Shown here piece by piece: positions 8,275-17,319 of a stretch of 55,965 nt of DNA. This DNA comes from a bacterium (GTDB lineage Bacteria; Zixibacteria; MSB-5A5; GN15; FEB-12). The stretch is from the NCBI GenBank assembly GCA_030605565.1, contig JAUWIB010000006.1:1-55965 (forward strand), given 5' to 3'. The number at the start of each line of letters is the position of its first letter. Within the stretch, counting starts at the first letter, position 1. The translations under genes were made by a program, and so were the position numbers. The notes under the pieces were generated by a model. The model was given only the letters and a program-made list of their open reading frames with translations, was not told the origin of the DNA and searched no databases.

Positions 8275-10060
8275 CAGGTCGCTCCTTCATGACTGGGAGT
8301 TCGATATAAAGAGAGGGCAGACTGTCGTCGCCGCAGGCAATACCGAAATTCCCACCGTGATATCTTATGGTTTCACCGGCTACCAGGATGGTCAGCCGTT
8401 GTGATGATCTGTTTTGCGTGATGATGCGCTCGAGCGTCCGTTGAACCTGCTCGCGTTCATGACCGGGACGTCGGATTTTTATCAGCATCAAGGCCTGGCC
8501 GTCTCTCAATTCGGTACGCACCTCGGCTTCACCCGGCGGGGTCAGTTCCTCGGCCACCAGTTTCAGAAACTGGTATACGGCGTGCGACAGTTGATCACTA
8601 TTGCCGAAAACCGTCAGAGGTTCGCTCGCCTGTGATAGAAACATTGGCAGTTCCCTCCGCGCCAGTCGACCTTTGAGCAGGTCCAGACTTCGTTTAACCA
8701 GTCCTGAGAAATCAATGGGACAGTTTTCGCCTTTGCTGGCCCGCGAAAAGTCCAGGACCTGATCGAGAACGGTTTCGGCCCGCCTTATTTCGCTGGAGAT
8801 AATGTTCAAGTACTCCCGGTTTTCGTCGGGTAGCGTGGATTTGAGCATCAGATTGGCAAAACCGCCTACGACGGTCAACGGGTTGCGCAGTTCGTGAGTG
8901 ATGGCCGATGTTAGTTCTCCAATCACCGACATTTTCTCGATTTTGATTATCTGATCCTGTGATTCGGCCAGTAGTTGATTGATGCGTTCCAGTTCCCGAC
9001 TACGTTCCAACTGGTTATCGTAGAGGCGTGCTCTTTCCATAGCCACAGCCGCCTGATTGGCCAGGGCTTGCAACAACTGCACGGCCTCATCGGAGATCGG
9101 TCGACCGGTAATCTGGTTGTCGGCCGCCAGCAGACCCATTAGATGCCCCTTGCTGACCATTGGCACCAAAGCCAGTTTGTCGGTGTTCAGTTGCTGTGCG
9201 AATGCGGATGTCAGGTTGTCGGTGTCGTCCGAAATCGCCAGATTCAACCACGAGCTATCATGACAAGCGCGACCGATGGCCGATTCGTCATCGAGCCTGA
9301 CTCTGAAGTCGGTGATCAGGTCGGTTATGGCGTCGAGTCTTTCGCCGGTGTCACTTTGGTTATCCTCCAGCAGTTCCTCAAGTGAAAGGCGCATGGCGTC
9401 AAGGTCCTTCCAGATGTTGCCGGCCTCCTCTGCCGAGACAGGACCGAGAGCCATGTGGCCGATCAGTTCGTTCGTGTCCTGTTGGTACAGGAACAAGAAA
9501 GCGCGGTTAAAGCCGAGACCCTGAGCGGCGGTGGCGCCGGTGAGAATCACCTTCAATATCTGGACAAGTTCACTCGAAGATGACAGCGCAGCCGCGACAT
9601 CGGTAAGGATTTGCAGTTCCTGACGCAGGAATTTGGTGTCGTCGCTGAACTGGTGGTGCTGGCGCACGTCGTGCAGTAGACAAATAACGCAGGGGTCGTT
9701 ATTCACCCCACGAAACGGCAGGCAGCTAAGATCAATAAGCATATGTCGTCCGTGTCGGTTGGAGCAGTGCAAGCCGTGTCGCACTGACTGGGAACCATTC
9801 TGACGGACTCCCTCGACAGCGGAACTCAGACTGGAACCGAAGACGTCGGCCATTTGAACCAGATGCGGTTGGTCATCCGAATCTGCATTGTCGAGGGCCA
9901 CCATATCGACGGCGGACTGGTTGCCGTAAGTGAGGCGTTCATTCTGATCAAATGCCAGCAGACCGATACCGAGCTCGTCGAGTCCCTCGGACAGATACTC
10001 AAGGTCAACGGGAACGCATGTTTCATGGGTAGTAGCAGGCATGGTAGTCACTGAATTCAT
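8249..10060 (-). CDS. PAS-GAF histidine-kinase-like protein with a degenerate ATPase domain
   Basis: 603 residues. A PAS-like region spans about 20-135 and a GAF-like region about 150-345. A coiled linker then leads to a normal HisKA box (MSVIGELTSAITHELRNPL, H389). The following domain aligns in length with a HATPase but lacks the key parts: the N-box place reads QLSHAVYQFLKLVAEEL without its Asn, and no DxGxG is present. Inference: the His can accept phosphate but the protein probably cannot bind ATP normally. No membrane segments, so cytoplasmic. It overlaps the upstream GAF/H-box gene by 4 bases and the downstream receiver by 26. Confidence 0.8.
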   Translation of the reverse strand: MNSVTTMPATTHETCVPVDLEYLSEGLDELGIGLLAFDQNERLTYGNQSAVDMVALDNADSDDQPHLVQMADVFGSSLSSAVEGVRQNGSQSVRHGLHCSNRHGRHMLIDLSCLPFRGVNNDPCVICLLHDVRQHHQFSDDTKFLRQELQILTDVAAALSSSSELVQILKVILTGATAAQGLGFNRAFLFLYQQDTNELIGHMALGPVSAEEAGNIWKDLDAMRLSLEELLEDNQSDTGERLDAITDLITDFRVRLDDESAIGRACHDSSWLNLAISDDTDNLTSAFAQQLNTDKLALVPMVSKGHLMGLLAADNQITGRPISDEAVQLLQALANQAAVAMERARLYDNQLERSRELERINQLLAESQDQIIKIEKMSVIGELTSAITHELRNPLTVVGGFANLMLKSTLPDENREYLNIISSEIRRAETVLDQVLDFSRASKGENCPIDFSGLVKRSLDLLKGRLARRELPMFLSQASEPLTVFGNSDQLSHAVYQFLKLVAEELTPPGEAEVRTELRDGQALMLIKIRRPGHEREQVQRTLERIITQNRSSQRLTILVAGETIRYHGGNFGIACGDDSLPSLYIELPVMKERPGEPAHTGG

Positions 10061-10902
10061 AGTTTGATGGTTATTTCGTCCTGGTTCTTATCGCCTTGTT
10101 TCATGAGCGACGGGACTTGCAGTAGTCGTTTGTTGGTCGCGCCGATCTTCACGGCGGCGCTTTCGATACGTTGCAGGCGGTCCCGGCTTTGGTCACTGGT
10201 GGCTACTTTTTCCATTATCAGGCATTGCACGTTGCCGATGATCACCGACAGTGAGTTGTTCACCTCGTGACTGATACTGACCAGCATGTCATAGGCTTCG
10301 GCGATGGATTGTGTTTGCCGGGATATGCCGGATGACAATCTCTGGGTCGTCTCGAGTTTGGACAGCGTCTCATACAAAGCCGTGAGCTTGCTGCGATATT
10401 GACATCGTTCTACAGCCCAGGACAATTGACCACCCAATACTCCGACCAGCCTGATAACATCTTCCGGCGGCGGTTCATCGGTCACGAAAGCCACGTTCAA
10501 CAGACCATTCAGGCGTTCCTGTATTTTCATTTGTGCGGTCAGGACGTAAGCACGGCCATCAGCCGACCCGAACACACGTCCCGAGACGGTCGACAATGAT
10601 GCCGGCGATTCGGGCAGGCTCTCCCATGATTCCGGGTTGGTCGGATCGGTAATCGACTCGATCGGCAACTCGACCTGATTGAGCAGACTGGCGGCGGGGT
10701 AGAGCTTCCTGTTCTTGCCATGAACCAACCAGATCGTGGCGGCGTCAAAACCGATCAAGCGCCTCAGCGCGCCCAGTACCGCCGTAAGGTTGTCCTCGGT
10801 GGTCGTATCGAGACTCTCCGTGATGCGCTTGACGGCGAGTATCCTGTCCAACAACTGGTTGTCATCGCCGGAGTTCTTGAATAGTCGTCCGATCTCATTC
10901 AC
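10057..10902 (-). CDS. GAF-domain protein ending in a lone H-box
   Basis: 281 residues if started at GTG 10902, which has GAGG nine bases upstream and overlaps the previous stop as GTGAATGA. A longer frame from 10974 has no such support. A GAF-type sensor domain (about 35-185: LIGFDAATIWLVHG, GLLNVAFV) is followed by a helical hairpin carrying ISHEVNNSLSVIIGNV, an H-box of HisKA type. No ATPase domain follows; the protein ends about 60 residues later. Inference: a phospho-acceptor dimer that depends on another kinase, or a phosphatase-like partner of the next gene, with which it overlaps. Confidence 0.75.
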   Translation of the reverse strand: MNEIGRLFKNSGDDNQLLDRILAVKRITESLDTTTEDNLTAVLGALRRLIGFDAATIWLVHGKNRKLYPAASLLNQVELPIESITDPTNPESWESLPESPASLSTVSGRVFGSADGRAYVLTAQMKIQERLNGLLNVAFVTDEPPPEDVIRLVGVLGGQLSWAVERCQYRSKLTALYETLSKLETTQRLSSGISRQTQSIAEAYDMLVSISHEVNNSLSVIIGNVQCLIMEKVATSDQSRDRLQRIESAAVKIGATNKRLLQVPSLMKQGDKNQDEITIKL

Positions 10903-11506
10903 CGTTATCACCTCGCTCAATAAAGCCGATGGATTCAAGCAACTGATTGCACAGACTGTTTTCCAATCGATCAAAAAAGATCTGTTTGCCCGGTGCTGTC
11001 ATGTGCAGATCGGGATCATTGATGTCATCGTCGGGCGATGCCTGGAATATCCTTCGGGCCTCCTGCTCGCGTCGAAACGGCTTGGCCACCAGCAACTCTC
11101 CGTCGGTGAGATCAATCAGACGAAACTCACCGTCAATGACCCCCATCGTAACGTACTTATGGAAGAAAAAGGGCACCTGCCATGTCTTGCGTCGTTCCAA
11201 CCGTTCGTGGTGAACGTCGACTAACATCAGGTACTGTCCGCCGACTTCGAGACCCCAGTTGACCAGGCTGTCCAGATTGTAGCGATCAGCCGGAAACTTC
11301 GGCAGCGCGTCATCGGCTTCATCGACCCTGATCACTCGCAGGCCTGAGTCACGGCTCATGCGGATAGCAAGCTTCTCGCCAATACTAACCGTCGACCAGG
11401 CCGCCGGAGGTCGATTGACCTTTAGCACGATTGTCGGACCAGCCGCAGCCTTTCCCGTCAGCAGGAAAACCGAAGATATCAAGAGTATGGTACTCGCAAG
11501 TTTCAT
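10895..11506 (-). CDS. Exported protein of unknown function
   Basis: 203 residues with a clear signal peptide (MKLASTILLISSVFLLTGKAAAG). The mature part is alpha/beta, with GGQYLMLVDVHHERLERR and FRLIDLTDGELLVAKPF, a layout reminiscent of CsgG/FlgT-like proteins that form rings or channels in the envelope. That resemblance is weak and no family is claimed. It sits between the PilZ triplet and the GAF/H-box gene and shares 8 bases with the latter, so it is expressed with the flagellar block and likely periplasmic. Confidence 0.65.
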   Translation of the reverse strand: MKLASTILLISSVFLLTGKAAAGPTIVLKVNRPPAAWSTVSIGEKLAIRMSRDSGLRVIRVDEADDALPKFPADRYNLDSLVNWGLEVGGQYLMLVDVHHERLERRKTWQVPFFFHKYVTMGVIDGEFRLIDLTDGELLVAKPFRREQEARRIFQASPDDDINDPDLHMTAPGKQIFFDRLENSLCNQLLESIGFIERGDNGE

Positions 11507-11518
11507 AGGTCGACCAGG

Positions 11519-12034
11519 TTATTCCTGGGGTTGCTTCTGACGAAGGTAGCGACTCAGGAGTTGCTCTACTGTCTTGTTGAAGTGGTTGAGTTCTTTCGAC
11601 AACAGTTCCATTTCGGCTTGAGAAAGTTTGTCGGCCAGATCATCGCGCTTTACAAACTGAATTCCGACAAGATGAAAATCTTCATCCTGGTCGCACCGTT
11701 TGACCAGACCGAGCACGCCATCCAAAGGCTCAACCTTCTCCATGATGATACGCATGGCCACGATATCCCCCTCGTTGAGGGGCTGATCCAACTCGGCCAA
11801 TATGCCGCCCGCGGAGATATTGAGAATGGAGCCGTCGATCGGATAGGCGTCGCCTTCGGGAGCGAAATTGCCGAAAATATCCTTGACCTTGCGGAAGTGA
11901 ATCGGTGAGGAGATGGTGAGACGTACAAACCGGCGCTGGTTCTCACTGCTTACCTTGAGCGGTTTGAGCGCTCGGACGTTGCCCTGATCGATATCGACAT
12001 CCGATATAAACCTCGTTCGCGATTGGTGATTCAT
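11519..12034 (-). CDS. PilZ-domain protein (c-di-GMP receptor)
   Basis: 171 residues. The PilZ signature is present in order: QRRFVRL (RxxxR-type motif) at about residue 34 and LNISAGG (D/NxSxxG motif) at about 72, then a beta barrel (VGIQFV). A C-terminal helix (ELNHFNKTVEQLLSRYL) follows. It lacks the YcgR-N domain of its two neighbours. Its ATG overlaps the stop of the gene upstream by 4 bases. Known role of the family: binding c-di-GMP to change motility or surface behaviour. Confidence 0.85.
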   Translation of the reverse strand: MNHQSRTRFISDVDIDQGNVRALKPLKVSSENQRRFVRLTISSPIHFRKVKDIFGNFAPEGDAYPIDGSILNISAGGILAELDQPLNEGDIVAMRIIMEKVEPLDGVLGLVKRCDQDEDFHLVGIQFVKRDDLADKLSQAEMELLSKELNHFNKTVEQLLSRYLRQKQPQE

Positions 12035-12822
12035 CTGAAATACCTCTCATCCCTGTTAGAATTGTTTTGTTGCGTCCATGCTGATATGTGACCGTCGACG
12101 ATCTTGCGTTTGAGATAGCTGTAGTCGAAGGCCGACGGGGGAAGATCCTGAAGGACCGGTTGAGGGAAGTGTTTACTTCGTTGCTCGTTGACGATGAACT
12201 CCAGGCCCACGTGAAAGTGACCGGCTTCCCGCTGCGTGCAATGACGAACGGCTCCGATCACTAAGGGTGGAAAGGAGTGTGACTCCAGTTCGATATTGGT
12301 AAATAAATAAGTGCTGTTTTGCAGGAAATTGTTAATGTCGAACAGGGCGCCGCCGCCGGAGAAATCGACCAAATCGGTTTGGATCCATCGCAGGTGCGGC
12401 AGCTTCTTGCGCTGGAAGCGACCGGCCGGCAAAACGGCCAGGTTTATGGTCTGACGCGAAGGAACGCGAAGGAAACGACGCCGCTTCAACGGCATCACGG
12501 TACGACCCATGGTCACAGTAATCTTGCCGCCGTTCCTCCGCTTAAGCAAAGCGGTGGTGCAGACCTGTTCCTGTTTGTATTCGAACCGGACCGTTACATC
12601 CTGGTTGCTGACCAGGTTGTCAAGTATCGTGTTGTTGCCCACCCGCTCAAGGGCCAGGTACTCCCCGTCGGTCTGAACAACGTGCGCCGTCAACTGTCGA
12701 CCGGGATACTGGTCGGAGTATATGGTCACGCTGCGCCCCACCAACTGACCGAGATCGAGTACCGAGCGATCAAACTCGCCTGCCCGGTTATTAGGTGTGC
12801 CCGCCACCCTGGTCGTACTCAC
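12031..12822 (-). CDS. YcgR-like PilZ-domain protein
   Basis: 263 residues with an N-terminal beta domain of YcgR type (about 25-110) and a C-terminal PilZ domain with KRRRFLRVPSR and VDFSGGG. YcgR proteins bind c-di-GMP and act on the flagellar motor (family knowledge). It is the middle of three PilZ genes joined by 4-base ATGA overlaps, so the three are translated together. Confidence 0.85.
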   Translation of the reverse strand: MSTTRVAGTPNNRAGEFDRSVLDLGQLVGRSVTIYSDQYPGRQLTAHVVQTDGEYLALERVGNNTILDNLVSNQDVTVRFEYKQEQVCTTALLKRRNGGKITVTMGRTVMPLKRRRFLRVPSRQTINLAVLPAGRFQRKKLPHLRWIQTDLVDFSGGGALFDINNFLQNSTYLFTNIELESHSFPPLVIGAVRHCTQREAGHFHVGLEFIVNEQRSKHFPQPVLQDLPPSAFDYSYLKRKIVDGHISAWTQQNNSNRDERYFR

Positions 12823-13568
12823 AGAAGTCCCTTCTTTCTTAGTTCGATTTCCTGCTGAAAGATGTATGACGCCAGACGGTTCTGGGCCCGATAATTGAAG
12901 CGAGTGACCGAAGCGGGCATGCGTTTGATATCTGTCGATTTGAAGAATTCACCGAGATGTTCGCCCACGATGAACTCGATTCCTGCCATCATCTGTTTTT
13001 CGATGGTGAGCACTCGTCTGACGATTCCGGCGACAGTTTCGGGCAGTCCCTGGCCTGGGAACAGACTGACTTGAACGAACACACGGTCAAGTAGTTCGAG
13101 TTCGCCGTTGAGTTTGAGGAGCAGGCCACCGCCGCTCATGTTGATCGTGGTGGTCTGTATCCACTCAAGCCGCTCGGCGTAATTCTCCCACTCCATCACC
13201 GGGCTGATACGCGCGTAGCGGAGTTGTTCGTGCATGTCGATACGCACAAACTGACGCCGCTGGACTCGTTTGACATTCCGAGGTGGTGTCAGGAGGTAGA
13301 AGTTCTTACCGGATACCGGATGCTTCTTGATGCGTGAGTAGCATTGATAGGCGGCGTCTTCCTTGGTGAGCAGTATCCTGACCTCGGCGTTTTCCCGCAA
13401 CAAAGTATTACCCTTGATGTATTCCGGGCTGCTGATGACGATGCTTTCACCGAGGAAATCCTCGATCCGCGCCGTGTACACACCGGCTTCGTCGCCCTCA
13501 CCGGTGACGAGTTCCAGTTTTTCCCACAGTTTCAGAGGCTGTGACAGATGCGGCAGAGTAAGTTCCAC
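12819..13568 (-). CDS. YcgR-like PilZ-domain protein
   Basis: 249 residues. The N-terminal half (about 5-90) is a beta domain of YcgR-N type. The PilZ half has RRQFVRIDM (about 101-109) and INMSGGGLLLKL (about 142-153). The ends of the three PilZ proteins differ, so they are not simple recent copies. First gene of the triplet, 23 bases after the DUF2225 gene. Confidence 0.85.
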   Translation of the reverse strand: MELTLPHLSQPLKLWEKLELVTGEGDEAGVYTARIEDFLGESIVISSPEYIKGNTLLRENAEVRILLTKEDAAYQCYSRIKKHPVSGKNFYLLTPPRNVKRVQRRQFVRIDMHEQLRYARISPVMEWENYAERLEWIQTTTINMSGGGLLLKLNGELELLDRVFVQVSLFPGQGLPETVAGIVRRVLTIEKQMMAGIEFIVGEHLGEFFKSTDIKRMPASVTRFNYRAQNRLASYIFQQEIELRKKGLL

Positions 13569-13591
13569 GTTCGCGCTACCTCGTTACCGGA

Positions 13592-14764
13592 TCATGCATT
13601 TTTCAGAGCCTCCATGTTCTTACGACCCTGCTCGATGGCCAACTCGAGAATCTTGCGGGCCAGGGCGGTGCGTGACTGGTCCTGCCGGTTCTGATAAATT
13701 AACTCCTGACCGTACTTGATGGTGGTGTTGAAATACTGTTTGGCTTCTTCGTGATCGCCGATGCGACGTGAGAGTTCGGCGATCAGATACGAGGCCTGAA
13801 TCTGCTGGTTACCGGCGGCGATACTGCGTCCGTCGGCAAATGCCTCTTTGTAATACCTGACGGCGGCCTCCAGCGCTTCGGCTTCATCAAGCACGATTCC
13901 GTTCCAGCCTCTCTTGATGTCCTGCAGGAAGTCGGTGAATGCGGGGAACTGTCCGAAGGCCGTTCCGCCCTCGCCGATGGCCGCCGATTTGTACTCGGCC
14001 ATCTGTTCCTTCAGGACTGCGAGTTGCGATTCCGTCTGGTCGAAGGTCACCTGCAGTCGAGCCAACTGGGCGTCGAACTTGTCTCGGAAAGGTAGCATCT
14101 TTGATTTGGCCTGAGTCGAAACCTGGTCGGTCTCAAAATGAGCCGCCAGGTGACGAGCGTACACTTCCGCCTCTTCGCGCAGTTGGTTCAAGGTTACTTC
14201 CATGGCCCCACATCGATTGTCCACCGCCAGCAGGCTCTTCCTGATGAAATGACCATCCGGATTGTCGGGGCCGCCCATGCCGCGGTAAACCCAGCCGATA
14301 CGCAGGTAGAAACGACCGAGATCAAGCTGGCTGGGACGTTCGGCAAACAATTCGTCAAAAGCGGCCAGATGCAGTTTCAGGATAGCAGACTCACTTGGAT
14401 ACTCGGCCAGGTCAATGCCCTGACCCATTTTCTTGATGACGGAGTCGGCCGTGGCCAATTGATCAAGATGCTTTTCCTTGACAGTCTTCAGCCGGTACGC
14501 CCGGAAATTACCGTCGTTTTGCCATTCCTTGTAACTGTTGTTGAATTCGCGCGTGTAGTAGCAGTTGCTGCAAGTGGCCGTGAAGTAGGCCAGCGGATTG
14601 TACAACTGGTACTTCGGGTGCCGCCACTCCACCTTGAGCGGACAGAAATCGGTGTCGCGACCTTTCTCAACGTAGGCGCCGACTCGAACCGTCTCGAATT
14701 CGTTTAGCGTTTTACAGATCGGGCATTCGAGCCGGGTCAGGTAAAAGGGACTGTCGTTGGCCAT
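13592..14764 (-). CDS. DUF2225 family protein, zinc-ribbon plus helical repeats
   Basis: 390 residues. The N-terminus has two Cys pairs typical of DUF2225 (LECPICKTLNEF at about 12-23 and CSNCYYTREF at about 65-74), likely binding zinc. The rest is helical with TPR-like segments (ESAILKLHLAAFDELF, GDHEEAKQYFNTTIKYG). No membrane segment. DUF2225 genes are often near flagellar or sporulation genes; a biochemical role is not known. It lies between the fliA group and the PilZ triplet. Confidence 0.8.
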   Translation of the reverse strand: MANDSPFYLTRLECPICKTLNEFETVRVGAYVEKGRDTDFCPLKVEWRHPKYQLYNPLAYFTATCSNCYYTREFNNSYKEWQNDGNFRAYRLKTVKEKHLDQLATADSVIKKMGQGIDLAEYPSESAILKLHLAAFDELFAERPSQLDLGRFYLRIGWVYRGMGGPDNPDGHFIRKSLLAVDNRCGAMEVTLNQLREEAEVYARHLAAHFETDQVSTQAKSKMLPFRDKFDAQLARLQVTFDQTESQLAVLKEQMAEYKSAAIGEGGTAFGQFPAFTDFLQDIKRGWNGIVLDEAEALEAAVRYYKEAFADGRSIAAGNQQIQASYLIAELSRRIGDHEEAKQYFNTTIKYGQELIYQNRQDQSRTALARKILELAIEQGRKNMEALKNA

Positions 14765-14783
14765 TGTTTATCTCCAAAGGTTC

Positions 14784-15194
14784 TTAATTGTTCTGAAAAT
14801 TCAAGAGCGCCAGTTCCGCCTCCGATACCGGCAGCACCTGCTGGATACGTTTGTTGTCGGCGCCGGCTTTCAGCATCTCCCGAGCGATGCGAATGATATC
14901 TACACGATCACGACGGTCGGATGCAGTCGTCCCGGGCACGCTTGATGCGGCCGCACCGGGTGCTGGTCGTGTTTCGATTGAGGGTGATCCCAAACGCAGG
15001 AACTGGGCCGCCGAAGAGGCGGTTTCCTTGGCTCTGGTCTGTGCTGATTTGACCGGCAGCGGCGCTACCACCACAAAATGGCGCTTCAACCACCGGGCCA
15101 GCGTCGGGTAAACGACCACACCCAGGGCTCCGGCCGCCAGATAGCCGACCAGGTTAAGAAACATGTCCACAAAGAAATCTGATGAAATATCCAT
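14784..15194 (-). CDS. Single-pass membrane protein with C-terminal helix-turn-helix-like segment
   Basis: 136 residues from ATG 15194 (AGGG six bases upstream). An alternative GTG at 15218 gives a 4-base GTGA overlap with the previous gene but has no ribosome site. One membrane helix (about 11-35, FLNLVGYLAAGALGVVVYPTLA) leads to a Pro/Ala-rich linker and a C-terminal segment (VDIIRIAREMLKAGADNKRIQQVL). Small membrane proteins with such a tail are common after fliA in flagellar clusters (DUF2802/DUF6115-like). Assignment to those families is tentative. Confidence 0.65.
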   Translation of the reverse strand: MDISSDFFVDMFLNLVGYLAAGALGVVVYPTLARWLKRHFVVVAPLPVKSAQTRAKETASSAAQFLRLGSPSIETRPAPGAAASSVPGTTASDRRDRVDIIRIAREMLKAGADNKRIQQVLPVSEAELALLNFQNN

Positions 15195-15214
15195 TTTCAT
15201 CCCTGCCGTTCTAT

Positions 15215-15532
15215 TCACGCTTTCAGGTCGATGTGACCATCCGGCGTGCTGTTGTTTAAGTCCTCTTGTTCATCAGGCGAATCGGTTTCGTCGATGGCTT
15301 CGTCATGTGAAGGCTCCTCGCTGTCCGGCTGCGATGACTCCTCATCGCCGAGCGTCAACGAGTCGGCCATCCTTTTCTTCCTGGCCTTTTTCTGTTCCTC
15401 ATCGGCCTTCTCTTTCAGCGCCCGTGCCCCACGACGACGGCCGTTCTCTTCTTTCGACCGCTCGATCGCGTTGATCCTTTCCTCGGGCGCGGCGCCCATC
15501 AGGTGATCCATTCTTTCGATATCCTGAGTCAT
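15215..15532 (-). CDS. Small charged protein of unknown function
   Basis: 105 residues: a basic N-terminal half (EERINAIERSKEENGRRRG, a likely helix) and a strongly acidic, probably disordered C-terminal half. No family recognised. It stands between fliA and the small membrane protein, 31 bases after fliA, in the same direction. The charge split resembles small flagellar chaperones or anchors, but no role can be assigned. Confidence 0.6.
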   Translation of the reverse strand: MTQDIERMDHLMGAAPEERINAIERSKEENGRRRGARALKEKADEEQKKARKKRMADSLTLGDEESSQPDSEEPSHDEAIDETDSPDEQEDLNNSTPDGHIDLKA

Positions 15533-15563
15533 CCTTAACTCTCCCGGACGGGTCCGCCGATTA

Positions 15564-16439
15564 CTAAGCGGTCAGGGCAAACTTCTCCCTGACCATGCCG
15601 CGCAGCTTGGCCACGGCGCGAGTGTGAATCTGCGAAACCCGAGATTCCGAAATCGACATCACTTCGCCGATCTCCTTGAGGGTTAGCTCTTCGTAATAGT
15701 ACAGAGCTATCACCAGTTTCTCCTGAGTCGTCAGTTGGTCGATTGCGACCACCAGGAACGACCGCAGTTCACCTTTTTCAATGTCGCCGAGAATGGAGTG
15801 GACCGACCGGTCGACGACCGTTTCGATCCGCGGCACCTGACGATTGTCATCCTCGCGGTAGATGACTTCATCCAGCGACAAAATGCTGGTGCCGGTGACA
15901 TCGCCCAGGGCGGTGTGCAACTCCTCGACGGTTATTTTCATCAGTCTGGCCAGCTCCGGTTTTTCCGGCGGGCGTCCAAGTTTGTTCTCCAGTACTGTAT
16001 TGGCGCGGTCGATCTCACGCGATTTGGCTCGCGTGGAACGAGGCACCCAGTCCAGCGCCCGCAACTCGTCCAGAATGGCGCCGCGTATTCGCGGTACAGC
16101 GTAGGTTTCAAACTTCACGCCGCGACTCCGATCGAAATTGCCGAAGGCTTCGATCAACCCGATAACTCCGGTGTTGACCAGATCCGACAGTTCGACCGAG
16201 CGGGGAAATCCCATGGCCATTCGCGAGGCCACGTTACGTACCAGCGGCAGATACTTGTTCAACAGCTTTTGTCGAATCTCCGAAGTGCCGTGTTTCTGGT
16301 ACCGTGCCCAGTCCCGGTCGGAAACGTCCCATTTGCGCGCTCGACGCGTCCGGGTCACCAGAGTCTGGTCATTCTGAACGGCCTTCTTGACAGCGTTCTT
16401 GCTGCGCTTCTCAGGTGCGGCTTTAGTTATGCTAACCAT
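15564..16439 (-). CDS. fliA: RNA polymerase sigma-28 factor FliA
   Basis: 291 residues with regions 2 (LPLVRNVASRMAMG, VELSDLVNTGVIGLIEAF, KFETYAVPRIRGAILDELR), 3 (LGRPPEKPELARLMKI) and 4 (LTLKEIGEVMSISESRVSQIHTRA), the layout of the FliA/SigD group. It directs late flagellar genes (flagellin, motor, chemotaxis) after the hook is complete. A basic N-terminal extension of about 45 residues is longer than usual. It lies 7 bases after flhG. Confidence 0.93.
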   Translation of the reverse strand: MVSITKAAPEKRSKNAVKKAVQNDQTLVTRTRRARKWDVSDRDWARYQKHGTSEIRQKLLNKYLPLVRNVASRMAMGFPRSVELSDLVNTGVIGLIEAFGNFDRSRGVKFETYAVPRIRGAILDELRALDWVPRSTRAKSREIDRANTVLENKLGRPPEKPELARLMKITVEELHTALGDVTGTSILSLDEVIYREDDNRQVPRIETVVDRSVHSILGDIEKGELRSFLVVAIDQLTTQEKLVIALYYYEELTLKEIGEVMSISESRVSQIHTRAVAKLRGMVREKFALTA

Positions 16440-16446
16440 CTGTATG

Positions 16447-17319
16447 CTATTCCCTTATATCGGCCTCAGCCGGAACATTATTTATCGCTTTTTCGTCGTG
16501 GTTGAGTCTGCTCGTTCTGACTCGGATGTTTCCCGGAGCCAGTTGCGCTGCTATGGCGTCGATATCTGCAATGGTAGGTGTCTCCTTGTCCGCAGCCGCC
16601 AGTGGCGCTTGCGTGGCTACGGCCTGACGTAACGCCCCATCCTCCAGCAATCTGCCCAGATAGCCTGGCGGACGGCCGTAGAATCGTTCGGTCAGGGCAC
16701 CGAACTTCTGATGTATGTACTCAGCCTCACCGTCAGTCTCAGCCCGGTTAATCAACAGACGGCAGTCGAGTGAGCGGTCGGTTCTCAGCAGTTGCTTGTA
16801 AAGCCCGCAGGCATCGGCAATCGAAGTTAACTCCGGCACCACCAACAGCAGGTTGACATCCGACGCGGCGGCCAGCACGATTGAGGCCTCCGACTTCCCT
16901 GAGGGATGGTCGACCAATACCAGATCGTAGACGCCAACTTGTGAACGCAGGCAGTGGGCGAGTTTGGCGGCGCCGGTTGAAGCGCTCATTTCCGCCGGCC
17001 AACCGCGACCATTGGCCGCCAGCAGATCGAGGTGTTCGCGCACCGGCGTGACAGCTTCGGCCAGAGATAGTTCTCCGGCAACAAGGTGAGTCACTCCGAA
17101 TTGGCCCGCCGTGTTGGCCAGGATATGCAGGTTGCCGCAACCGATATCGAGGTCGACCATCAGCACTCTCTTCCCCGCTGACGCCAACCGGTCGGCCAGA
17201 TTGTAAGTCAGAACCGATTTGCCGACGCCACCCTTGCCGGATAAGATCGACACCAGCCGAGGAGCCGTGCGATCCTGACCGAGAGCAGTCCGTGTGAACT
17301 GAAGGCGCCGCTTAGTCAC
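16447..17319 (-). CDS. flhG: FlhG, MinD/ParA-type ATPase of flagellar number control
   Basis: 290 residues from GTG 17319, which has GGAGG about seven bases upstream and overlaps the flhF stop as GTGACTAA; a longer frame to 17403 lies wholly inside flhF and is not used. The deviant Walker A SGKGGVGKS (about 25-33), switch I DLDIGCGN and switch II LVDHPSG mark a MinD-like ATPase. FlhG limits flagellar number and counteracts FlhF. The C-terminus lacks an obvious amphipathic membrane helix. Confidence 0.9.
   Translation of the reverse strand: MTKRRLQFTRTALGQDRTAPRLVSILSGKGGVGKSVLTYNLADRLASAGKRVLMVDLDIGCGNLHILANTAGQFGVTHLVAGELSLAEAVTPVREHLDLLAANGRGWPAEMSASTGAAKLAHCLRSQVGVYDLVLVDHPSGKSEASIVLAAASDVNLLLVVPELTSIADACGLYKQLLRTDRSLDCRLLINRAETDGEAEYIHQKFGALTERFYGRPPGYLGRLLEDGALRQAVATQAPLAAADKETPTIADIDAIAAQLAPGNIRVRTSRLNHDEKAINNVPAEADIRE

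Noticed and set aside
10895-11506. CsgG/FlgT-type secretion protein
   Set aside because: Only a signal peptide and one strand-rich segment are similar; no defining motif could be pointed to, so it is left as unknown.
16748-17140. Long minus-strand frame inside flhG (and similar frames inside other genes)
   Set aside because: Out-of-frame shadows of well-supported genes with high-GC codon bias.
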